This document shows positions 55,690 to 63,891 of a stretch of 64,000 bases of DNA, piece by piece; the first letter of the stretch is position 1, and every line of letters begins with the position of its first letter. Below the pieces are notes generated by a model. The model did no database searches, was not told where the DNA came from, and saw nothing but the letters and a program-made list of their open reading frames with translations. The DNA is taken from assembly GCA_033344875.1 (NCBI GenBank), contig JAWPMO010000001.1, positions 2,381,595 through 2,445,594 of the forward strand. The letters are read 5' to 3'. The stretch is from Ilumatobacteraceae bacterium. GTDB lineage: Bacteria > Actinomycetota > Acidimicrobiia > Acidimicrobiales > Ilumatobacteraceae. The position numbers and the translations under genes were made by a program.

Positions 55690-56615
55690 TCGCCAGCGCC
55701 ACGCAAGCCGGACAACTCGTCGATGTCGAGAGCGCCGAGGATCGCTTCGACCTCACTGCATTCGTCGTCCCCGAGTTCGAGGAACGGCGGCCGCAGGTGG
55801 TGTCCTGGCAGACCGAGCACCCTCATCACCGTCTTCAGGTAGCGCATGCTTCCTCCCGGCCACCGATTGGCGCTGAAGAAGCGCAGCACGTCACGAAATG
55901 CTGCCTGCGAGGCTCGCAGGTCACCGTTCGCGTGTGAACGCACGACGTCGACACACGTCGCCGGAATGATGTTGCCGTCCGTACTGAGGAAGCCCTGGCC
56001 GCCGAGCGCGAGGATCGTCAACGCCTGCATCGGTCCCCCGACGTGAACGTCGCAGCGGTCGTCGACCACGTCAACGAGCGCTGACACGTACCTGACGTCA
56101 GGATTGGTGACGTTGATGCCGCGAATCCTGTCGCCGTAGTCGACGAGCAGCCGATCGAGTACGGGAAGCGGCACGACGTACCCGTTGTAGATGTGGCTCG
56201 ACACGACGCAGTCGATCGTCGAACCGTCGAGAATCGTGCGGAAGTAGCACTCGAGCTCGCGTTCGGTCGGGATGTTCGCATGACCGCTGTCGACGCAGTA
56301 GAGCTGCATGGCCTGCATCCCCGTGGCCTCGGCGATCCGAACCAGTTCGAGGTAGTCGAGCGCGGTGTGTGTCTCGACGCCCATCGCCCTGACGCTCACG
56401 TCTGCTCCGACCGCATCGACCGCAGCCCCGTACAGCGCTTCGGTCTCGTCGGCGTCGAGGGTGTACCCCTCGCCCGGCGACGAGCTTCCGACGTAGACGC
56501 CCATGCCGGACGCGGCAAGCCGTACCAGGTGGGACCGCCACGCTTCCAGATCGAGGCGGCCGGCAGCGTCGAACGGCGTCACGGTGCAGGTGAAGGTCGA
56601 CGGTGCACGCGTCAT
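55686..56615 (-). CDS. Dihydrodipicolinate synthase family protein lacking the Schiff-base Lys
   Basis: 309-aa DapA/NanA-like TIM barrel. FTCTVTPFDAAGRLD, GSSSPGEGYTL in the GTTGE position, and Tyr143 (SHIYNGYV) match. The usual GIKEA motif reads RGINVTNP here, so the Schiff-base lysine is Asn168 (AAC codon). It should therefore not work as a normal lysine-dependent aldolase; a metal- or acid-base-catalysed reaction, or a non-enzymatic role, is possible. Coupled to AhpD-like and ferredoxin-like genes. Confidence 0.82.
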   Translation of the reverse strand: MTRAPSTFTCTVTPFDAAGRLDLEAWRSHLVRLAASGMGVYVGSSSPGEGYTLDADETEALYGAAVDAVGADVSVRAMGVETHTALDYLELVRIAEATGMQAMQLYCVDSGHANIPTERELECYFRTILDGSTIDCVVSSHIYNGYVVPLPVLDRLLVDYGDRIRGINVTNPDVRYVSALVDVVDDRCDVHVGGPMQALTILALGGQGFLSTDGNIIPATCVDVVRSHANGDLRASQAAFRDVLRFFSANRWPGGSMRYLKTVMRVLGLPGHHLRPPFLELGDDECSEVEAILGALDIDELSGLRGAGE

Positions 56616-57223
56616 GGTGCTGCGTCGGAGTCGCCGTGGTAGTGCCGCGACCCGTCCCACCCGCGTTCGGAGAGCAGCGCAGATGCGAACTTGTAGACCG
56701 GTTCCTCGAGATCGGTCTCCATCGTGTCGTTCCATCGGTTCCAGAAGCCGAACATCGACACCGTGATCACCATCTCGGCGATCTGGGGGTCGTCGAAATG
56801 CTGACGCAGGGCGTCGAAGTGCGATCCGTCCACCGCACTCGGTTGTTGGACCATCGCCAGCGCCAACCGGAGTGCCGCACGCTCGGCCTCGGTGAACAGT
56901 TCGGACGTCTCGAATTCCCAGATGGCGCGAAGCTTCTCGTCGGACACACCGAAGCTCGACGCGGTCTTTGCCGTGTGGGCCTCGCAGAAGCGGCAGACGA
57001 CAGCGCTGCTCGACAGATGGCTCATCAACACCTTGAGGCTCGGGTCGACGCCGTTCATCTTCCTGAGCGCAGCAGACACCTCGGTCATGGCCCGAAGAAA
57101 GTCCGGCTGATGTCCGAGGGTCAGATAGGCAGTGGGCAGATAGCCGGCCAACGACTCGAGGGTCTGGAAGAAGCCTTCGAACTCGGCCAGTTCCTCACGC
57201 GGGCGAGGCGCCAGGTTGCTCAT
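56612..57223 (-). CDS. AhpD-like carboxymuconolactone decarboxylase/peroxidase-related protein
   Basis: 203-aa helical protein. The redox centre CRFCEAH (CxxCxxH) is that of AhpD-like peroxidases/alkylhydroperoxidases. The C-terminal part (FGFWNRWNDTMETDLE) is typical of the peroxidase-related subgroup. ATG of MSNLAPRPREELAEF chosen; a longer frame is possible. Probably removes peroxides formed during island catabolism. Confidence 0.8.
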   Translation of the reverse strand: MSNLAPRPREELAEFEGFFQTLESLAGYLPTAYLTLGHQPDFLRAMTEVSAALRKMNGVDPSLKVLMSHLSSSAVVCRFCEAHTAKTASSFGVSDEKLRAIWEFETSELFTEAERAALRLALAMVQQPSAVDGSHFDALRQHFDDPQIAEMVITVSMFGFWNRWNDTMETDLEEPVYKFASALLSERGWDGSRHYHGDSDAAP

Positions 57224-57461
57224 GAGCTCACCGCCTCGATCAGAGGGAGGGTCGACGGCTGGGCTGCAGGCGATGTCATCGCAGTGGTCCAGGACTGCGT
57301 AGGTCATCGAGCTGCTGACGCTCTACGAGACCCCGCTCGCGGCTTGTTCTGGTCATGTCACCCTGCTTCCCCGGTGCGGACGGAAGCTCCATCATCACAC
57401 CATTAATTTGATACTTGCAAACTTATAGTAGATTGAAGAAGGCTGCAAGGAGGACGTCAAC

Positions 57462-58259
57462 ATGGCCCAGCTCACCAACGAGATCGCACTCGTGACCGGC
57501 GCAACAGGCGGACTCGGACGCATCATCGCGCTGACGCTCGCCCGCCGGGGTGCCGCCGTCGCCGTACACGGACGTGACGACGAGCGCGGGGCACGTCTGG
57601 TGGCGGACATTCGACACTCCGGAGGAACGGCAGACTTCTTCGCTGCCGACCTCACGTCATCGGACGCGGCGACCAGGATGGTCGACGCTGTCGTGAGCAC
57701 ATTCGGCCGACTGTCGATCCTCGTCAACAGCGCCTACGCGAGTGATGACATGGCTGACGACGCTTCGGTCGGCGAGATCACCGACGAAGCGTGGGACAAC
57801 ATCCTCACGGGCAACCTGACGACCAGCCTCTGGGTCACCCGAGCGGCACTGACGACGATGACCGAACGGGGTCGAGGCTCGATCGTCAACATCAGCGCAC
57901 GCGCCGGCGTGGTCGGCACCCCCGGCATGGCTGCGCACGCAGCATCGAAGGGCGCGATCAACGCGCTGACCAGGTCGATCGCGGTCGACTACGCAGACAG
58001 AGGAATTCGGTGCAACGCGGTGGTTCCCGGCCACATTCTTCACGAGGTCAGGGACGCCAACGCCTCGGCCGAACGGATCGCATCGCTCGAAGCCATGCAA
58101 CTGACCCGGCTGGCGACACCAGAAGACGTCGCCAACAGCGTCGCATTCCTCGCGGGACCCGACGCGGAGGTGCTGACCGGTGTGCTTCTGCCTGTCGACG
58201 GGGGAAGCACTGCTGCACGCGCCGCAGTCGTCGGAGGTCCCGATCCGCGCTGCTCGTAG
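57462..58259 (+). CDS. SDR-family protein with His in place of the catalytic Tyr
   Basis: 265 aa. TGATGGLGR loop and HGRDD after beta-2 are normal, but NNAG is NSAY and the YxxxK active site reads H159-AAS-K163 (CAC codon), in a context (MAAHAASKGAINAL) that otherwise aligns exactly. It likely lost standard SDR chemistry or uses His. AAGGAGG precedes the ATG, one of the strongest RBSs here. Its AT-rich upstream region (TTGATACTTGCAAACTTATAG) differs from motifs A-E. Confidence 0.8.
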   Translation: MAQLTNEIALVTGATGGLGRIIALTLARRGAAVAVHGRDDERGARLVADIRHSGGTADFFAADLTSSDAATRMVDAVVSTFGRLSILVNSAYASDDMADDASVGEITDEAWDNILTGNLTTSLWVTRAALTTMTERGRGSIVNISARAGVVGTPGMAAHAASKGAINALTRSIAVDYADRGIRCNAVVPGHILHEVRDANASAERIASLEAMQLTRLATPEDVANSVAFLAGPDAEVLTGVLLPVDGGSTAARAAVVGGPDPRCS

Positions 58260-58310
58260 GACTCGCTCGTCGTCGATGCCGACAACGCTCGATCGCGTAT
58301 CCGGCTCGGC

Positions 58311-59687
58311 TCAGCTCCCCGGCACCAGTTCGCGGTAGAGGTCGACGAACTCCCGCGCCGGGTCGGTCCACGACCAGTCGGGGGTCATGCCGCGACGCTG
58401 GATCGCCTTGCGGCGGCCGGCGTGGCGCCAGGCCCGCAGCCCTCGGTGGAGCGCGTCGACCACGCCGCTCTCGTCGAGCGCGGCTGCGACGAAGCCGGTG
58501 CCGTCGCGATGCGCGTCGGCGTCACGGACCGTGTCGACCAGGCCGCCGACGCCGGTGACCACCGGGATCGTGCCGTATGCCATCGCCTGCATCTGCGCCA
58601 GACCGCACGGTTCGAACCGACTCGGCATCAGCAGGAGGTCACCGCCGGCGAACAGCAGGTGTGAGAGCGGCGCGTCGTAGCCGTTGAAGAACCAGAATCG
58701 GTCGGGCTGCGTCTCGGCCAACCACTCGCCCCACGAGGCGAGCCGGGGGTCGCCGGACCCGAGGACGACCATGCGTGCCTTCATGCCCTCGAGGAACCGG
58801 GCCGCCTCGAACGCGAGATCGACACCCTTCTGGTCGACCAGCCGCGTGACGATGACGACCAACGGCTCGTCGGTGTCGGCCCACCCGGCACGTTCGATCA
58901 GTGCCGCCCGGGCGGTCGTCTTGCCGGTGAGGTCGTCGACGTCGAACTGCGGCGCGAAGGCGTCGGTCGCCGGGTTCCAGGCGCGGGTGTCGATGCCGTT
59001 GAGGATGCCGCGCAGGTCGCCGCCACGCTCGGCCAGTACCTGTTGCAGGCCCATGCCGGCCGCGTCGGTCGTGATCTCGGCGGCGTAGTTGGGGCTGACG
59101 GCGACGACACGATCGGCGAGTCGGATCGCTCCGGCGAGGCCGTTGACGGCGTCGCCCCACGAGTACGCCTCGCGGTGGCTGGGGAGGCGATGCAGCCAGT
59201 CGGCTCCCGCCCACCCCTGGTGGGCGAGGTTGTGGATCGTCATCACCGTCGGGATGCCGTCGCCGAGGAACGCCGGCGTCAGCGCGGTGTGCCAGTCGTT
59301 GAGCTGCACGAGGTCGACGTCGAGCGCACGGGCGAGCGCGGCGACGGCGGCCGAGAAGGCAGCGAAGCGTGCGTCGTTGTCGGCCCAGCCCTCGCCGTGT
59401 TCGTCGACGTACGGGTCGGGCCGGACGATGCCCGGCACGTCGACGACTGCCAAGCGACCCGCCTCCGGGTGATCACCGAGTCGAGCCGATGCGGGCGACG
59501 CCCAGTCGGGTACCGAGAGCTCGATGTGCTCCTCGTTCTCGAGCGCGAACGCCGAGTACCCGGGCAGGACCGTGATCACGTCGACACCCTGCCCGCGCAG
59601 GCCGGCGGCCAGACCTGCCGCGGCCTCTCCGAGGCCGCCGGCGCTCGCGAGCGGTCGCAGCTCGGCGGTGGCGAAGAGCACTCTCAT
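58311..59687 (-). CDS. glgA: Glycogen synthase (GT5)
   Basis: 458-aa ADP-glucose glycogen synthase: LNDWHTAL, MTIHNLAHQGWAG, VVAVSPNYAAEI, GILNGIDTRAWNP, VTRLVDQKGVDL and PSRFEPCGLAQMQAMAYG (acceptor Glu). In the N-terminal KxGGLGD loop, which binds ADP-glucose, the Lys is replaced (ASAGGLGE). ATG chosen at MRVLFATAE; it overlaps the glgX stop. Makes the alpha-1,4-glucan chain used by GlgB and GlgX. Confidence 0.9.
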   Translation of the reverse strand: MRVLFATAELRPLASAGGLGEAAAGLAAGLRGQGVDVITVLPGYSAFALENEEHIELSVPDWASPASARLGDHPEAGRLAVVDVPGIVRPDPYVDEHGEGWADNDARFAAFSAAVAALARALDVDLVQLNDWHTALTPAFLGDGIPTVMTIHNLAHQGWAGADWLHRLPSHREAYSWGDAVNGLAGAIRLADRVVAVSPNYAAEITTDAAGMGLQQVLAERGGDLRGILNGIDTRAWNPATDAFAPQFDVDDLTGKTTARAALIERAGWADTDEPLVVIVTRLVDQKGVDLAFEAARFLEGMKARMVVLGSGDPRLASWGEWLAETQPDRFWFFNGYDAPLSHLLFAGGDLLLMPSRFEPCGLAQMQAMAYGTIPVVTGVGGLVDTVRDADAHRDGTGFVAAALDESGVVDALHRGLRAWRHAGRRKAIQRRGMTPDWSWTDPAREFVDLYRELVPGS

Positions 59688-61813
59688 GTGCCGCTCGGCA
59701 GGATCTCGTCGCGTTCGAGGAGGACCAGCGTCCATGCCTCGACCTTCCAGTCGTCGCTCGTCTCGATGACCTCGTCGATCGAATCGGGGTCGGAGGTGTC
59801 GACGACGACCCGCCATCGGCTCCCGCCCAGACCGACCGGCACCGTGAAACCGAGCGGATCGGAGCCGGCGTTGCACATCACGAGGAAACTGCGGTCGAGC
59901 GGACGTTCGGGTTCCGGTCCGTGGGGACCGATCGCGTTGCCGTTGAGGAACACCGAGATCGCCCTCGCATGGTCGACGTGCCAGTCGTCGCGATGCATCG
60001 GCTCGCCGTCGGGCCGGAACCATCCGATGTCGTCGAGCTGGCTCCCCATCGTACGCTGCCCCTCGAAGAAGTGGCGACGGCTGAAGACCGGGTGTGCCGC
60101 GCGCAGGGCGATGAGCCGCTTCGTGAAGTCGAGCAGATGCTCGTCGACCGCCGACCAGTCGTGCCACGACAGTTCGTTGTCCTGGCAGTACGCGTTGTTG
60201 TTGCCGTGCTGGGTGCGACCGATCTCGTCGCCGCCCGAGATCATCGGCACCCCCTGCGACAGTGCGAGTGTGGCCAGCATCGAACGCACACGTCGACGGC
60301 GATTCTCGTTGATCGTCTCGTCGGCCGTCGGGCCCTCGGCACCGCCGTTCCACGACCGGTTGTCGTTGTGGCCGTCGCGGTTCTTCTCGCCGTTGGCCTC
60401 ATTGTGCTTCCGCTCGTAGGCGACCAGGTCGGCGAGGGTGTAGCCGTCGTGAGCGGTGACGAAGTTGATGCCGGCCGAAGGTCGGCGACCGCCTCGGTCG
60501 AACAGGTCGGCACTGCCGGTGAACCGACTGGCGAACGCTCCCAGTGCGCCGGGTGTGCCTTTCCAGAAGTCACGGATGTCGTCGCGGAACCTGCCGTTCC
60601 ACTCGGACCACTCGGGCGGGAAGTTGCCCAACTGGTAACCACCTGGGCCCACGTCCCACGGCTCGGCGATCAGCTTCACGCGGCCGACGACCGGGTCTTG
60701 GTGGACGATGTCGAAGAACGCCGAACGGGGGTCGAAATGGTTGGTGTCGCGGCCGAGCGTGGTGGCGAGGTCGAACCGGAAACCGTCCACGTGCATGTCG
60801 GTGACCCAGTAACGAAGGCTGTCGAGGACGAGCCGCAGCGCGGCGGGGTGCTGCACGTTGAGGCTGTTGCCGGTCCCGGTGAAGTCGACGTAGCGGCTGC
60901 GGTCGTCGTACGAGAGTCGGTAGTAGGTCTCGTTGTCGATGCCACGCAACGACAGCGACGGTCCGCGCTCGTTGCCCTCGTTGGTGTGGTTGTAGACCAC
61001 GTCGAGGATGACTTCGATGCCCGCGGCATGGAGGGCCTTGACCAGACCCTTGAACTCGGTGACCTGCTCACCGCGCTGGCCCGTCGCGGCGTATGCGCTG
61101 TGCGGGGCCATGAAGCCGATCGTCGAGTATCCCCAGTAGTTCCGGAAACCGCGTTCGGCGAGGAACCCTTCGGTCAGGAAGTGGTGCACGGGCATCAGCT
61201 CGACCGCGGTCACGCCGAGTGTCGTGAGGTGATCGAGGACCGCCGGGTGTGCCATGCCGGCGTACGTGCCGCGCAACTCGACCGGGACATCGGGATGGGT
61301 CATCGAGAGGCCGCGAACGTGCGCCTCGTACAACACCGATTGGTGGAGCGGGGTGTCGGGTGGCGTGTCGTCACCCCAGTCGAACGACCGGTCGACGACG
61401 ATGCACTTGGGCATGAGCGGCGCGCTGTCGTCGGTGTTGGGCTCGAGCGGATCGGCCGGGTCGTACCCGAGCAAGGCTTCACCCGCGACGACGTCACCCT
61501 CGATCGCGAGCGCGTACGGGTCGATCAGGAGCTTGGCCGGGTTGGCACGCTCGCCGTGGTGGGGGTTCCACGGGCCGTGCACCCGGAAGCCGTACCGCTG
61601 CCCCGGCTCGACCCCGGCGACGTAACCGTGATGGGTGCACGCGGTGTGATCCGGGAGCTCGAACCGCTGCTCGCGGCCGTCGTCGTCGAAGACGCAGAAC
61701 TCCACCTTCGTGGCCGACTCGGAATAGAGCGCCACGTTGACGCCGTCGCCGTCGTAGGTCACCCCGAGCGGGTGCGGGACGCCGTAGGTCGCTGCGGAAG
61801 TTGTGGTGGCCAT
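59684..61813 (-). CDS. glgX: Glycogen debranching enzyme
   Basis: 709-aa GH13 isoamylase-type enzyme that cuts alpha-1,6 branches. GVTYDGDGVNVALYSESATKVEFCVF (N-terminal CBM48), VYNHTNEG, DGFRFDLATTLG (nucleophile), LIAEPWDVGPGGYQLG (acid), FVTAHDGYTLADLV and GGDEIGRTQHGNNNAYCQD. First gene of the glgX-glgA pair. Upstream are a TATCAT -10 (61862-61857) and a 24-bp palindrome at the predicted start of transcription. Confidence 0.95.
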   Translation of the reverse strand: MATTTSAATYGVPHPLGVTYDGDGVNVALYSESATKVEFCVFDDDGREQRFELPDHTACTHHGYVAGVEPGQRYGFRVHGPWNPHHGERANPAKLLIDPYALAIEGDVVAGEALLGYDPADPLEPNTDDSAPLMPKCIVVDRSFDWGDDTPPDTPLHQSVLYEAHVRGLSMTHPDVPVELRGTYAGMAHPAVLDHLTTLGVTAVELMPVHHFLTEGFLAERGFRNYWGYSTIGFMAPHSAYAATGQRGEQVTEFKGLVKALHAAGIEVILDVVYNHTNEGNERGPSLSLRGIDNETYYRLSYDDRSRYVDFTGTGNSLNVQHPAALRLVLDSLRYWVTDMHVDGFRFDLATTLGRDTNHFDPRSAFFDIVHQDPVVGRVKLIAEPWDVGPGGYQLGNFPPEWSEWNGRFRDDIRDFWKGTPGALGAFASRFTGSADLFDRGGRRPSAGINFVTAHDGYTLADLVAYERKHNEANGEKNRDGHNDNRSWNGGAEGPTADETINENRRRRVRSMLATLALSQGVPMISGGDEIGRTQHGNNNAYCQDNELSWHDWSAVDEHLLDFTKRLIALRAAHPVFSRRHFFEGQRTMGSQLDDIGWFRPDGEPMHRDDWHVDHARAISVFLNGNAIGPHGPEPERPLDRSFLVMCNAGSDPLGFTVPVGLGGSRWRVVVDTSDPDSIDEVIETSDDWKVEAWTLVLLERDEILPSGT

Positions 61814-61830
61814 GGGGTTCGCTCCGGTCT

Positions 61831-61854
61831 CGTGACCCGTGCCGAGGGGTCACG
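61831..61854. promoter_or_regulatory. Candidate operator CGTGACCC-N8-GGGTCACG upstream of glgX
   Basis: A perfect 8-bp inverted repeat, 24 bp in all, lies 18 nt before the glgX ATG and just downstream of TATCAT on the minus strand. Suits a repressor site controlling glgXA; it may also form an mRNA hairpin. Confidence 0.6.
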
Positions 61855-61873
61855 ACATGATAGTGGCGAACCG

Positions 61874-62020
61874 TCAGGCGTCGGGTGGGTCGCCCGCCTC
61901 GGCGCCGAGGTCGTCGGCCAACTCCTCGAGCTGTTCGACCTGCCCGGCCGGTGTCGTCTGCTGCTCCGGGACGGCTTCGTCCGAAGCCGGCGGTCTGGGA
62001 TCGTTCGGTGCTGCGCTCAT
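61874..62020 (-). CDS. Small acidic proline-rich hypothetical protein
   Basis: 48 aa, begins MSAAPNDPRPPASDEAV and is rich in Pro, Glu and Asp with no helix or motif. Family unknown. No clear RBS. Its codon use is like neighbouring genes but the small size leaves doubt that it is expressed. Confidence 0.4.
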   Translation of the reverse strand: MSAAPNDPRPPASDEAVPEQQTTPAGQVEQLEELADDLGAEAGDPPDA

Positions 62021-62060
62021 GTCGACGCGGTACCCACGCCGCCCCGGCACCAAACGGTGG

Positions 62061-62717
62061 TCAGCCGCGGAAACCCACCTCGGCGTGTGATCCGTCGCAC
62101 AGCGGCTTGTTGCCCGAGGCGCCGCAGCGGCAGAGCGTGACCCGGTTGCGCGTCTCGATCGGTCGTCCGTCGGCGCGCTCGATCGGGACACCACCCGTCA
62201 CCCACAGCGGGCCGTCGGTGATGACGTCGATCTCGACCGGGAGAACCGGTTCGACCGTCTCGCCCTCGACCTCGTAGGTGAGCGCCCCGGACGGGCACCG
62301 TTCGATCATCGCCATCACCTGGCTGCGCACGATCGTGTCGTCGGTCTTGCGTGCCATCTTCCACACGTTCGACGCCTTGTTGCCACAGAAGCCGGCGTGC
62401 TCGCAGATCCCTCGGTCATCGTGCACGGTGATGCCCGTACCGGGATACGCCTTGCTGCGCTCGTCGTAGGTGTCGGCCGGTGCGGTCTCGGTGCCGTCGA
62501 ACTCGGCTCGGGCGTGGGTGCCGTCGCAGAAGGGCTTGTTGGCCGACTGGCCGCAGCGGCACAGCGCGTACCGGTCCTTCGACTCGATCTCGGTCCCCGT
62601 CCGCCACGCGAGCGACTCGCCGTGCTCGGACACGATGATCTCCCGCCGCCGGAGCGGGACATCTCCTGCGACGAGGTACGGACCGTCGGCCGTGATCGTG
62701 ATCCGTGGTTCGGCCAT
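62061..62717 (-). CDS. CDGSH iron-sulfur protein with two CDGSH zinc-finger-like motifs
   Basis: 218 aa. Two CDGSH-type motifs, CRCGQSANKPFCDGTH near residue ~54 and CRCGASGNKPLCDGSH near the C-terminus (each binds a [2Fe-2S] cluster with 3 Cys and 1 His), flank a middle divergent ferredoxin-like part (GICEHAGFCG...CPSGAL). AGGAGG precedes the ATG. An electron-transfer or redox-sensing role is likely. Confidence 0.88.
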   Translation of the reverse strand: MAEPRITITADGPYLVAGDVPLRRREIIVSEHGESLAWRTGTEIESKDRYALCRCGQSANKPFCDGTHARAEFDGTETAPADTYDERSKAYPGTGITVHDDRGICEHAGFCGNKASNVWKMARKTDDTIVRSQVMAMIERCPSGALTYEVEGETVEPVLPVEIDVITDGPLWVTGGVPIERADGRPIETRNRVTLCRCGASGNKPLCDGSHAEVGFRG

Positions 62718-62812
62718 GGTGCGTCCTCCTGCGTGGCGGTCTGACACCCGCAGTCTGCCAGAGCGGCGAAGCGGCGTCGCCTGGCGGTACTCATCGCACC
62801 GATCGCTCCGGT

Positions 62813-62899
62813 GATCTCGACGCTGCAGTCGAGCACGACCAGATCGGGATCTGCGAGGTGCTTCTGCAACCATGCGACGTCGACGAGCGTGTCGATCAA
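62813..62899 (-). pseudogene. Remnant of a rhodanese-type sulfurtransferase
   Basis: The frame starting at TTG (62899-62897, overlapping the quinone-oxidoreductase stop) reads IDTLVDVAWLQKHLADP, DLVVLDCSVEI, which resembles the start of mercaptopyruvate/thiosulfate sulfurtransferases, then loses homology. The rest of the enzyme is missing; the downstream CDGSH gene follows. Probably a deletion remnant, though a short coupled ORF is possible. Confidence 0.5.
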
Positions 62900-63891
62900 C
62901 CGGCCTCGTCGATCACGTCGATCAGCACCTTGCCCTCGGAGTGGCCTTCGGCGAGGTAGCGGATCGCGTCGGCGGTCTCGGCCAGTGGGTAGGTGCGGTC
63001 GATCACCGACCGCAGTTGGCCCTGCTCGACCATCCGGGAGAGCGCGGCGAGTTCGTCGGCGGTTTCCTTTGCGGTGAACGTGACGGCCTTCTGGCCGCCG
63101 ATCAGGAACCTGATCTTCGCCCTGATCGAACGGGCGATGGGGCCGAGCAGGCGGTTCTTCTTCGGGCCGCTGACGATCACGAGCACACCGTCGTCGGTCA
63201 GCAGGCGGCGGCAGTCGGCCAACGACCGGTTGCCGACGTTGTCGAGGATCGCGTCGTACGTTCGGCCGGAAGCGGCGGCCTCGGCGACGACGTCGGTCGT
63301 GGTGTAGTCGATCACTCGGTCGGCTCCGAGCGACCGGACGATCTCGACGTTGTGCGTGCCGCACACGGCGGTGACCTCGGCGCCGAGCGCCTTCGCGATC
63401 TGCACGGCGTAGTTACCGACACCGCCACCTGCGCCGTTGATCAGGATCGATCGCCCCGGGCCGGCCTCGGCGTGGTCGCGGAGGCCCTGCAGGGCGGTGA
63501 CGGCGGCGACGGGCATCGCCGCCGCGTCGCCCATCGTCATGCCGGCCGGCAGCGGTGCCAGCGCGGTCTCCTTGCACACGACGTACTCGGCGAACGCACC
63601 GTTGCCGCCACCGAACACCTCGTCGCCCGGAGCGAACCCGGTGATCGACGAGCCGACCGCCTCGACGACACCGGCGAGATCGACACCCCGTCGTGGCTGC
63701 TTCGGCGTGCGGAGGCCGGCCATCAGGCGCAGCAGCCACGGTGTCCCCGTCAGGAAGTGCCAGTCGAGCGGGTTGGTCGCTGCGACGTGGACACGGACGA
63801 GCACCTGGTCGTCGGTCGGCTCAGGCCGCTCGACGTCGCGGAGTTCGAGCTGGTCGGGGCCGCCGTAGCCGCGCTGTTCGATCGCCTTCAT
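62896..63891 (-). CDS. NAD(P)-dependent quinone oxidoreductase-like alcohol dehydrogenase
   Basis: 331-aa zinc-lacking MDR protein: MKAIEQRGYGGPDQLELRDVERPEPTDDQVLVRVHVAATNPLDWHFLTG and cofactor site SILINGAGGGVGNYAVQIAKALGAEVTAVCG, with the VIDYTTTDV stretch typical of the quinone-reductase group. Starts at ATG. Substrate unknown. Its TGA overlaps the TTG of the rhodanese remnant, suggesting a former operon. Confidence 0.88.
   Translation of the reverse strand: MKAIEQRGYGGPDQLELRDVERPEPTDDQVLVRVHVAATNPLDWHFLTGTPWLLRLMAGLRTPKQPRRGVDLAGVVEAVGSSITGFAPGDEVFGGGNGAFAEYVVCKETALAPLPAGMTMGDAAAMPVAAVTALQGLRDHAEAGPGRSILINGAGGGVGNYAVQIAKALGAEVTAVCGTHNVEIVRSLGADRVIDYTTTDVVAEAAASGRTYDAILDNVGNRSLADCRRLLTDDGVLVIVSGPKKNRLLGPIARSIRAKIRFLIGGQKAVTFTAKETADELAALSRMVEQGQLRSVIDRTYPLAETADAIRYLAEGHSEGKVLIDVIDEAG

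Noticed and set aside
57400-57430. Sixth copy of the island motif upstream of the His-type SDR
   Set aside because: Only TTGCAA is shared; the ATGATTA part is missing.
59921-62140. 739-codon plus-strand frame opposite glgX
   Set aside because: Shadow of GlgX, whose GH13 motifs are complete.
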